Below, one piece after another: positions 1 through 11,400 of a DNA stretch of 37,123 nt. The DNA is taken from NCBI GenBank assembly GCA_020650975.1, contig JAIPMN010020113.1, positions 1 through 37,123 on the forward strand. Direction: 5' to 3'. Both the position numbers and the translations under genes were made by a program. Position 1 is the first letter of the stretch; every line of letters begins with the position of its first letter. This DNA is from Apostichopus californicus. Taxonomy: Eukaryota > Echinodermata > Holothuroidea > Aspidochirotida > Stichopodidae. The notes under the pieces are model-generated. The model was not told where the DNA came from. It ran no database searches and saw only the letters and a list, made by a program, of their open reading frames with translations.

Positions 1-463
1 TGTATTACATTGCATTAATTGCATCCAAACAATTTTTTAATGTCATTTCACAATATTACTGCCAAAAAAGTGGTTCCATAAATATTTACAAATGTTCAGT
101 TCTCGCATCTCTTATTGCCATTTTCATCATGAAGGGAGGACCACAAAAATTGTTCGAAAATGTTGTCTGTATTTGTGACGACCCTATAAGTCTCAATAAT
201 GGGAACTTGTATGTTTGTCTACCTCTCTGGTATGAGGGGCCTTATACCTCTCTGGTATGTGGGGCTTTATATTCTCATTGGGACTAATCTTTGATACACT
301 GTATAATTGGCAAAATAATTTGGTGCAAATTAATCCAGGTCCATTTTGAAGGGAAAAAAATCAGAAATTAACTGCTATCTACCAACTCCTTGTACCAATT
401 TTTTTTTTTTCGTTTTTTTAATGAAGGTTGTCTTTTTTACTGCCCAAGAAATAATAATTTCAG

Positions 464-684
464 GTATTTCTAAGATTCTCATGGGATGGTTAGCTGAGAA
501 AGGTTTGGCATGGACTTCATCCTGTGTATACAAACAACAAAATTTGGGAGTAGAAATTATATCTTGCCCTTGTGTTTTGAAAGATCAAACCCTTCCTCAT
601 CCCATATATGTTGATTTGCTAGTTAGTTTTACACACAATGATTGTATTGAAATTATTAACAGTGATTTATGCAAATTACAATAA
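464..684 (+). CDS. Possible terminal exon of an upstream gene
   Basis: A T-rich tract and acceptor ATAATTTCAG|GT precede an open frame of about 73 codons (GISKILMGWLAEKGLAWTSS and onward, ending NSDLCKLQ). Its TAA lies inside AATAAA (680-685), and a second AATAAA overlaps at 684-689. The composition looks protein-like rather than low complexity, but I do not recognise the family. It could be the last exon of a gene lying left of the window, or chance. The frame also continues upstream through the T-rich tract. Confidence 0.33.
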
Positions 685-689
685 ATAAA
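680..689 (+). terminator. Overlapping AATAAA polyadenylation signals
   Basis: Two AATAAA hexamers, at 680-685 and 684-689, immediately follow the candidate terminal exon. They are AT-rich by context, so they are only moderate support. Confidence 0.35.
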
Positions 690-2229
690 ATATTACAAAT
701 TTAAAGAAATTGGTTTATACTTTATTTTGTCACTACACAAATCTCATTTTATGACTAATTGTTTTTTTAACACCGCTGAAGGGATGTGATAGGTGAAGTG
801 GTAAGTGAAAGGGAGGGGTGAGGGACAGGGTGTGGGATGGGCAAAACTTCTTTGGTTCAATGTTTATCTGAAGTTTTTCCCTTGCATCCCCTTTTATTAT
901 TAAAGGGATGGGTGGAAAGGGGAATGTTTTAGCCTCCGTAGATCAAAAACAAAGGACAGCCTGTCACTCACTTTGTTATTTAACACAAGCACGCTCTGAC
1001 ACTATGAACCCCATGCCTATGGAGGGAGGGGTTGTGGGGTGTCCTGGAAGGTGTGTACCATGGGGCCAGCTTATCTTATACGTGTTTTTTTCATAATTCC
1101 TTGATAAATCCACTACTGGTACAATTTCTAACCCCACCCCTGCCTGCTCTTACATTGTATGGGCACTCTACATTGTGAAGCTAATTGTACAATGTCTATG
1201 AAATAGCCCAACAGTTACCAACAGAAGTTCATTTTGATTTTATAAATCAAGTGATTCTTTATTTAGCAGTACACAGATCGAATACCTGATGTTGACTTAC
1301 AACATATGCAGCCACCGAGAGTAGACTTTGATGAAAAATAAATAGCGCCATCTATTATATTCGAAAACTTCCGACGCCATAGTCACTAATAAGATATTGC
1401 GATCGTACAAGTTTTCGATGTCATTAAATGTTTCAAGTTGACTAGCTTTAGATATTATGGATTTATCTGAAGGTTCAGATATTTATGATATGAAAGTTCA
1501 AAGTTTCCCCAAAAACCATATAACATTATTATGACATTATGCATATGTTATCTGGTCATCGATCGTCTTTCATAGAGAAAGATCACCCTGTCTGAAATCG
1601 CAACCGAAACCGTTGTTTTTTATTACAAATACTATTTCTAGTTGTGTTATGTCTCGTTCTATGCTACTTGGCATATATTTACAATGTTTTTATTATTTTT
1701 TTCTTTTGAAGTAGAAAGGCACGGTTTCTGATAACCATAACTGGGTTCCACGCCCAACCAAGTCAATGTTGCCAGGCAAACATTTGACTTTGTTCTAGAT
1801 TGTGCCAATATGCTATCGCATGTAATACACAATCACAACAGATACGAAGTTGCTATGAAACTTGCCTGCTTGGCCCTGTTCTTTACAAACTGCTGTGCAT
1901 TATTACTACGGGCCGACGGAAGGAAACCCCCGCTACGCAGGCTAGGTGATAGCGTGGACGATGTTGCCATTGGACGCGGAGAGGATGACTATTATGACGT
2001 CATCCTTGGAATGCAGTTACCGTGCGAACATTACTCCAAACTTGCTTTATGCGACTACTAACGTAGTAACTACCCTAACGAGTAACGTAGCATGTGAGTA
2101 GTAGTCAGTTGAAGGGTTCAGGTAGAAGATCTACAGTAGGCCTTTTGAAGCCAGTATTGTCATTTCATCTCACATCCAAAAAAGAACACCAATATTTGAG
2201 TTGAAGAAGAATTGAAGATCGCCCTAGCC
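685..2229 (+). other. Intergenic and promoter region of the FSIP2-like gene
   Basis: No convincing gene. Contains a purine/G-rich patch (about 781-840), AT-rich DNA, and a short open frame at 1810-2061. Within that frame, a Met at 1855 is followed by a hydrophobic, signal-peptide-like stretch. The last part must contain the transcription start of the FSIP2-like gene, but I cannot place it. Confidence 0.5.
1995..2002. promoter_or_regulatory. Perfect palindromic cAMP-response element (TGACGTCA)
   Basis: The full 8-bp CRE lies 228 bp upstream of the FSIP2-like start codon, in the likely promoter or 5'UTR. In mammals CREM acts through such sites on many postmeiotic spermatid genes. Use of this site is inferred only. 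No TATA box is evident. Confidence 0.45.
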
Positions 2230-2430
2230 ATGGCAGGAGCATCTTTGAATGTGACGGAGTCGAAAGACAAGAAATCAAGTTATTTTTCGTTCGGCGATGA
2301 CGAGGCTCCCGTGACGCTACCGTACATTCCGTCATGGTTAAAACAAACCCAAGTTATGTACAGTAAACTGCCTATGCTGTATGCACCAACTGGCACAATA
2401 ACGTTATTTACTACGGGCTTGTGTGAAAAG
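2230..2430 (+). CDS. FSIP2: FSIP2-like exon 1 (residues 1-67)
   Basis: Starts at the only in-frame ATG after an upstream stop. It encodes MAGASLNVTESK and continues to TLFTTGLCEK, then donor AAG|GTATCT. The Pro/Leu-rich stretch followed by a Phe-Thr-Thr-x-x-x-x-Glu-Lys segment resembles the FSIP2 N-terminus. Ends in phase 0. Confidence 0.8.
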
Positions 2431-5400
2431 GTATCTTTATCAAGTTTATGTCACGACTGCTGTCGTTCATTAACAGTTTTGCTTTGTGTGGAAGATTACA
2501 GTGATGTAGGAATTCAGTACTTGGACTCACGAGTGAGGCCTAACTTAGATAGGCCTAGGCCTACGTGTTACTTTGTTAGTGTGGCTTATGCATCTTAGTC
2601 CTAGGCTTAACCCTAACTGAGGATGGCCTAACCTAGCCAATGCATCACTAACATGCCCATTCTAACTAGGCCTAAGGATATTAAAGTAAAATTTTCCAGT
2701 GGGTGAAAGTTTTGTCACTAAGAAATTCAGGACGGCATAGCTAGTTAGGTAATGTAGGTATTATTATGCTTGCAAGTAAATATTGCAGGTATTGAAATGA
2801 AACTTAGGCCTAGGCTATGCACTTTTAATATTTTCGCATGGTCCTATATTTCCTGTACTGTGTCATACATGTAAGTGTGTTCGTTAGTCAAATTGTAACC
2901 ACTTGTACAATCGCAATTTTAATCTACAAAGCCTTGTGAAAATAGCCAAAATACCCACAGTTAAATCCAGTTTGTAGTTTAAGACACTTTCGTGGATTAT
3001 ATCACCCATTTTGCAGAACTATACAATAAACTTCTGCTCATGCATAGAGTTAAGAAAATTTTTGCCTGTCTTCGAGCAGTTCAACTTCTGACTTTTGCAA
3101 GTATTATTCTTTCTATTTCTGTCAGAATCTGGTCAAACCATTGATAAAATCACATTGCCATAGGAAAGAACTAAACTGCTGAGCGAAATCAGCGAGATTA
3201 TCATCACTACTGAAAGAACAGTAACGCCCACTATCATGAATTAACTGTAATACCATCACAACAGTAGTAGGCCTAAGCCTAAGGTATGCTACATTATAAA
3301 TACTAGGACACAGCCTAATTCAATACAAATTGTTTAAAAACTATTTTTATCTAAGAATTTTATTTAATCTGTTGTTTTTTTCTGTGTAGCTTCATTTCAC
3401 TCCCAGTGACCTAGAATTTGACTCAAGTGCCAACGAGTTTTTTTTGGAGTACAAAAGCCTTCATGACCCTCATCTCAAGAATCTTTACACCCACGCAAGG
3501 ACTGTGAGAAGATTGATCAAGCAAGGCTTCATTACTCCAGAGCTGAAGGTCAGTCAGAAATAGTTGCCACGGTGATGAATGTGTATGGACCAGTTGCGAA
3601 GCCACTAATTGTCTCAATTTGTAAACATTTCCCAATTAATGAAGTCAAGTGTATTTATGACATGATCAAAGCTAGGAAAATAAAAGTCTTCCTTAAAAAT
3701 GAAAATATGAACCTGTAGGCTAGGATATCAGTCTTGTGTTTTCTGAAAACAAGATTAGGCCCATTGTTCATGAGGTAAGATAAAGAAGTCCAAGTTGTTT
3801 ATGGTTTAGCCTACGTCACAAAGGGGACGTCCTGTCATTGCTATTACGTTGTAGACATTTGTAATGGGCAATGTTTTTTTTCTTTTTAACATAATTCAAC
3901 ATTAGCGTATACTAATACTATACTTTCTATGAAGGGGTAGTACTGGGTATCAATTCCTCCTGCAGTAAAAAAATATTTTAAAGTTATAAATAATAAATAA
4001 AATGATACGTGCTAAGCGACAGGCACAAAATGTAAATGGAGATAAGAAACTTTGTGTTGCTTTAAAGTCAGATTGAATGGTAAAGCACTGCCTCTTGGCA
4101 TGAATATTCAAACTTGTGATAATCTGTTGATCATTCAAATTGCCAGCTCTATGTATGATTTTAATTAATATGACTAACCGTTTTTTGTTTTTACTCTTTA
4201 CAATTTTTCCCATTCCTATATTTATGAATTAATATCTTGATGTTATTATAAAAGTATTGTATTTTATTTTTTTAATTATTATTTTTATTCATTTATTTTA
4301 TTTATTTGTTTTAATTAAATCATTTCCTTTCCTTTTTATGAATAAATCCCTTTATTTTATTATTATGTTCCCCTCCCACCTCCATATATATATTCACTAT
4401 CACTCAACATGGTACACATTAAAAATTATGCTGCAAAAACAAAATTGTATGGTCTGTTACATATATATTCCAGCATCTGCATCAGTTGGTGTAAGTAGAC
4501 AGCAAAAATAAACCATTTGCAATACGCAGCTAATTAGAAATATTCTACGTAAACAAGTTTGGACAACATGAAATTTTTTTGGGGGGCTGCTTTCGCTTAA
4601 AATAATTTAAACTTTCAACGCTCAAAGCAAATTTAAATTTATAAACTGTACAAGTGCAATTAACATAAATCCTATATTTATCCTCTAACATGTATTATGT
4701 CAGCATTATTAACTATGCAGAAATTTGTAAAACACATACACATTACCCTTGATCAGACTTAACATGCTCATCCATAGCTGAAGTGTGACTTGGTTATTTG
4801 ACAGCACTAAAGCCACAAACCTATATTTCATATTGCTAGCTATTTAAATCATGCCAGAGAGTAAAATATGCACTTAAAACAACATCTTGGGGACCTGTTT
4901 ATTTAGAGCATGTCCTATTTAACAAATTGGATTAACATGTTTCCTGCTAAATTTAAGCCTTAATTTCTACAAAGAAAGAAAGAAACAACCGTCTTGTTTC
5001 ACTTGCAGGTGAAATGTTCGCTGGAGGAATTTAACATCTATCATCAATATCTGAAGAAGATGAGGCTTAATCGACAGACCCAGAAACACAGGCGACAGGT
5101 AAGGGGAAAATTGGTCAGATTTATCTGGGAATGTCCAAAATTCAGTGTTTTGACTGAATTAATTTCAATTCTGATGTTTTTATCAGCTCTTAATATACTT
5201 TGAAGCTTGTACAGTACTTTAAGCAGATTTAGCTCAGAACTCTTTTGAGCAATAGAAAACGAGAAACATTTTTTTCTTTCCCCCCCCCCCCTCCACCCTC
5301 TCTCCCACCAAAACATAGGAATCCTTTCTTGTCGTACTTAAATATGATGGAACCCTGCTGCCATAATTTGCTATCAAAGTCTAGTTCATGTTTATAAATA

Positions 5401-8400
5401 TTAATCTATTTGTAGCTTATCAAACAGCAAAATGCAAAGGAGTCCTAAAACGTCTTGTTCTCTAGAAAAAAGACTTAGAACTCACTTTTATAACTGATTA
5501 CTGAGGTCATACTTCAATTATCACTTCCCTTTATTGAGAAGCTTATATAAACCTATAGATCAAAACTATTAAGTAAACTTTAAAAGCACATTTCATTGAC
5601 ACAAATTTGTTTCGTATGGATGGACAAGCCCACCTACACTCCATCTATATGAAATAAATTTGTATCAGAATAAAGTGTGCCACTAAAGTTTACTTAATAC
5701 TTTTGATTTATTTACCTGCTCCCTTTGGTTGAGCACTATATCTCCAGTGATAGTGTTACCTAAATTACTTTTGATTCAAAGTTTGTATATATGTAAATTA
5801 CTTTCCCCCCCCTTTTTTTCTGACCATAATTTTACCAAATTCGATGGCCACTGTCTGTACTGTACGTAGATGGACAGTGATAAAGCCAAGAAGCTGACAA
5901 CGGAGAGAAAGCTGAAGGAGAGGCGGTCGTTGTCTGAGAGAGATAAACGAGGAAAAGAGGCGAGGGAGAGGAAAAAGTCCAAAGCCAAAGAAGATCACGA
6001 GAGGTAAGATTATCTTCCTTTCGTGCTATTTTGTGCTATTTTGTGCTATTACAAGATGGCATTTGATGTTTGACTTACCCTAATGCTGTGCAGTAAAGTT
6101 CTATAAGTTCAAATTACTTCACAGTGATGCCTGTATGTATTTGGTCGTTTAAGTCACTATCTCTTTAAGGAAATAAGATTCGGGCCAACGCCGATTCTGA
6201 GCGACGTGGAATCGTAAGAATGTCATCCTGATATTTTGTTGCTGTTACTGTATTATAATGTTCCAAGGACAATGGATATTAAACACAATGCCAAATGATC
6301 ATGCCCTGCTAACCCATTGTGCTTTGCACGCGTTGGTTGGAATCCCATCCTCGTCACCAATATAATGTACCAAGAATAATGGAAATAAGAAGCAAAATGG
6401 TAATGCTCTCTGAGCTATTCAGCATGTTCACATATTACTAGAATATAAGTGACCACAGAAAGTAAGATATTACTGTCCAAGGAGAGATATCACCTGACCC
6501 CTTATGATATTTATATGACTAATAGTAGCTATATGGAGCTAATGCTATACTCCAGTGAGGAAGGCTGAGAGATTGGACTGGTTGATTGTGTTACTAGGGG
6601 TGTTTAAATACATGATACAAGAAGGTATAGAAGATACCATTGTTTGAATACTACAAGTGTAAAGGAGATCCCGATTTAAAAATACCATGCATTTTCAAAT
6701 GAGCTTTAGGTGTTTGTAAATATTTTTACTGCTTACTTAGATGAATGTTGGCTTAGTTAAGCAAGTGAATTGGTTATGATAGAAAATATGATATGTTAAT
6801 TTATACATATGTTTATGTTTCTTTACATTTATGTTTATTTATATAAATATGCAGTCTTCTCAGATACCTGAAGAAAAACGAGTTGAAAAGGGTTAAACTG
6901 CTGAATGAGAGGAGAGTAAAGCGAGGAATCGAAGAGGCCCAAAAATCAAGAAGGTTGGAGCAGAGAAGACTAGCAAACATTGCCTCCGATTTTGAGGTAA
7001 ATATGTAATATCATATGGGTAATACCTTGGCAAGTTAGTATGACCCATTTTGTAATCTTTCATAACTTGTTTTTTTTAATAATCATGAACATAACTATAT
7101 TGAAAAGAAGGAATAATTGGATGTGTTAGAAAGAATGCATAAAGACAGCTTGAAAAATAATGATGACAAACAGCAATGCGAATCGTTCATTCTTTGAGGA
7201 CTACAGGAACAGTAAACAATGTGTGTGCAAATGTCTTTCTGATTCATTCACAGGAGAGAAGACGAAAAGCAACCATCCTGCAAAAACGCTCAGAGAAGGA
7301 GAAGAGTTGCACGGGGAGACTAGCCGAGCAGAGAGAGATGAAGAAGAGGGAGAGAGAGAAGAAGGTAAAGAGATCAAATGAAAGTGACTTTAATACTGTG
7401 AGCATATCCACTGGCCTTCCCATCCTCCTGTCCATCCTCCTCTCCATCTTCTTGTCCATACTCTTCTCCATCCTATTTTCCTTCCTCTTGTCCATCCTAT
7501 TGTCCATCCTCTTGTCTGTCCTCTTCTCCATCCTATTGTCCATCCTCTTCTCCATCCTATTTTCCATCCTCTTCTCCATCCTCTTGTACTCCATGCTCTT
7601 CTTCATCCTATTATCCATCCTCTTCTCCATCCTCTTCTTCATCCTATTGTCCATCCTCTTTTCCATCCTCTTCTCCATCCTATTGTCCATCCTCTTCTCC
7701 ATGCATCCTATTGTCCATCCTCTTCTCCATCCTCTTCTCCATCCTCTTCTCCATCCTATTGTCCATTCTCTTCTCCATCCTATTGTCCATCCTCTTCTCC
7801 ATGCATCCTATTGTCCATCCTCTTATCCATACTCTTCTCCATCCTATTGTCCATTCTCTTCTCCATCCTCTTGTACTCCATGCTCTTCTTCATCCTATTA
7901 TCCATCCTCTTCTCCATCCTCTTCTTCATCCTATTGTCCATCCTCTTCTCCATCCTCTTCTCCATCCTATTGTCCATCCTCTTCTCCATGCATCCTATTG
8001 TCCATCCTCTTCTCCATCCTCTTCTCCATCCTCTTCTCCATCCTATTTTCCATTCTCTTCTCCATCCTATTGTCCATCCTCTTCTCCATGCATCCTATTG
8101 TCCATCCTCTTATCCATACTCTTCTCCATCCTATTGTCCATTCTCTTGTCCATCCTCTTGTCCATCCTCTGGTCAATCCTCCTGCATTTTGTCCCCCTTT
8201 CCCTGTAAAGACACTCAGGAGAAAGACAATTACATGTGCATGGTTACTGAGATGATGCCAAATGATTATAAAGAAGAGAATGGAAAGGGATAGAGATCTC
8301 ATTACATAATAACTTGCCTGTCCTTTCCTCCACCTCTATGCCAAGACTTCACTTCCAAACATGGTTAACAGTTTCTTTTTCATTTTTCTTGTTATGTTGT

Positions 8401-11400
8401 TTTTCAAAGTTATGAAAGGATATTGAGCAAGGCAGATGTTGGAATGTACATGAAGAAAATACATGCCCAGCCAGCCCATCAACCATGTGCACTATTTCCA
8501 CCCCTCTCCACCCCCCCCCCCCCATCACTGACAGAAGTTGTGAAATGTCTCTTTTATTTTAGACAAAACTGATGCAGAAGATAGCCAGAATGAGAGTGTA
8601 GGTGTTGTAATACAAATGAAGACAGCCATCCCCCCCCCAGCCCCACCACCAACACACACACACACACTTCCCTTGCATTTGATAACCATCAAAAGCAACT
8701 TTTTGCTGCAAAACTGATAAATTAAGAGCATAAAGAGAGCTCTGAAGAAGGTTGGCGTTCGAATTGGAAATAATCTTTTGGGATAACTCAATCAGCAATA
8801 ATGACCCTCCCCCACCCACAACATCCCTTTGGCTCTTTGAGAATAAAGAAATTAGAAATATAACTAATTGTATAAATGTGCCAACAGCATCATTATTCAT
8901 TAGCATAACTACTCATACATATTCATTGTATATAGTAGTAATTATCAAACTTGTCAATTTCCAGCTTGCAGCCCACTGGAGTAAGCACGAGAGGTTGCGA
9001 AGACAGCAGATGAAGGCGCAAGCGAAGATAGATGAAAAGACCAAGAAGGAGAAACAGCTTCAGATTGTTAAAAGGAAGGAGACGGCCAACAAGACACTCC
9101 TCAGACACCAAGGTAGGTCTTCCTTCTCCGTTGAACACTTTTAGGTGAAAGACTTACAAATATCATGAATGATGGCCCTTAAGTATGGTAGTTTTGTGAG
9201 TAGCCAGTTGTACCCTACAGTCATTTAATGTATATTCACTTATCACACGTACAGCTGTCTTTCTGAAGATATGTAACGAACGAGCCAATCACAGGCAGGA
9301 GAAGGAATCCCAGATAGACAGAGCCCTCTCAGCCAAACTCAGAAGAGTGTCCGACAAATTTGAACGGAGGAAAAACCTATCCAGTAAATCAGGTGTGGTG
9401 AAGTATTTGTTGAGAAATGATATTAGTAGATGTCTGAGGCCATCTTTATGCAAAGAAGAACATATAGAACAATATGTTTCATTTTTATCTAGTGTTTTTA
9501 ATTTAATTTCTAGCTGCCCCATTGCAGCACAATGAACATGTATTGGAATAACAGCAAAGTGGAAAATATATGGAATTGTTTGCTCTTATATAGCACTTTA
9601 AAGAGAAATACCTAGACTAACCCCNNCCCCCCCCCCCCCCCCCCAAGAAAAACTTCTAAACTTTTAAGATAAGCCATATGCATTTCAAAACTTACATTAC
9701 ATATTTATCATTTACCTGATAATTTTGCAATGTAAATTTTTTGTTTTACAGCTTTTATTCTTTCAACTGTCATTGTGGTCATCATGGAGACTTCAGTTAA
9801 TGAACGATGCAGGTTTCATTGCCTTTTTGTTGCATATGGCAAGCCATTTGAGCAGTAAAAGTAATTAACAGGTTAATTTAGGGTCCTTATTGTGTAATTC
9901 ATTTCATCCTCATGTGATATCAAGTAATTATGCTCAAGCTCCTCTTTATAAAGGACTCCTTGACTCCCACAAGCTTAAACGTATGAAACACTTGATTTAT
10001 AATTTAAGCTGGAGAGAGGCAAGGAATGTTCCCACCCATCAAGAACAAAGGGATCAAGACTGCTGGGTTAAGGGACACCATGTGGGGGATCGAGTCTGTA
10101 CTGCAAGACTCGTCGCTATTGGACGATCTCTGCAATTATGCACAAGCCAAAAGGACGGAAAAAGTAAGCACGAACCTGACTTCTGTTTTTGATTTTTTTT
10201 TTCTGTCGTTTTGTTTGAGTATCGAACTAGAGCAGGGGTGAGTGGAGGGCAGAGAGGGAGGGGGGGGGGGGTTGAGGATGCTTCAGAGAGGAGGATGACC
10301 GTTACATATCAGATGGTATTAATGGAATTCAATAACAAAATTAGAGAACTCTACACTGGCACACAAGTCCAAACGAAACTAAGACAATCTTTCCAATTTG
10401 TAAACAATTATTTTATATCACAAGAAGCTGCAAGCATTTATCAAGTAACCTGCCATTTAACGTTTCATCATTGTCCTGAATTTTCTATCAACTTAAAATG
10501 TCCCATGTTTGGTACGTTTTACACTGATTATCTTATAAAAACAGGTTTTTATGTCAATTATACAAATTTCATTGAAACCTGCTGCCATCAATTAAAGTGT
10601 TGCACAATTCTGTTGATCCTAGAGGCTTGCATTGTAACAGTGACAGCATTTAGAAGATTGCTTGGAACAGATTAAATTATAACGCTTCAGAGGCCAATGG
10701 TTGGCTAAACAGTCTAGCTCAAAACTTGCTGGACATCTCTCAAATTGTTTGAAGATGATAGTGGAGAAGTGAAATGTATGTCAAAAACATCTCTCCAGGG
10801 GAGGAGGAGTAATTAATGTTTGAGTGAAGTGGACAGTTATATTATTAAATATGGCAGGGACAGTATCTGAAGCTATTCCAAACATTACCTGTGTCCATGC
10901 TATGTGCAACTATCTACATTACACGTTCAATCTGGTAAGCCCTCGCTTTGTTTATACTTGGAAAAAGCGGTGATTTTTCGAGCATCGTGTGAACTACGAA
11001 GTAACCAAAGCTGTCTTCCTTATCTTACTCCATTGGAAGTCACACTTACCGTAGTGAGTTTATTGAACTTGTAATGTTAAGGTGTATGTAACATTCGGAT
11101 AGTGCAGTGTTTCACCTCTAGTAAATTCTATAAATAGAAATGTTGATATTATCATGAATATTACTTATTTCATTCTTCCAGACTAAGAGCCAGTCATCTG
11201 TTACCAGTAGCTCCGCCCGGACAAGTTCCTCTTTCCTGCCTCCAATTTCTATGACATCAGATACTTCAGAGCCACAAGGTATTGTACTCCTAATTCCCTC
11301 ACTCCTCACCCCATTAAGAACCTATTTTGTCATGTCTTGTAGCTGTATGCAAACTCAAATAGATTTTCTGGTAGCAGAGGATGTTACACCTAATATCCTA

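Noticed and set aside
346..463. 5' extension of the open frame before the candidate terminal exon
   Set aside because: Consists of a poly-T tract encoding Phe runs, better read as the pyrimidine tract of an acceptor.
6290..6400. tRNA-like string (GGTTGGAATCCCATCC ... CGTCACCA) in intron 5, with a nearby direct repeat
   Set aside because: Resembles a B box and tRNA 3' end, but no convincing A box or cloverleaf can be drawn. It may be a decayed SINE, and the evidence is too weak to list.
7176..8302. Long open frames on both strands (up to 359 codons) with Ile/Leu/Ser/Phe or Met/Glu/Lys/Arg repeats
   Set aside because: They are translations of a 12-bp minisatellite that lacks stops. The true exon ends at the donor at 7364.
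10211..10675. 154-codon plus-strand frame in intron 9
   Set aside because: No acceptor/donor pair fits the required phase, the composition is intron-like, and exon 9 and exon 10 join correctly without it.
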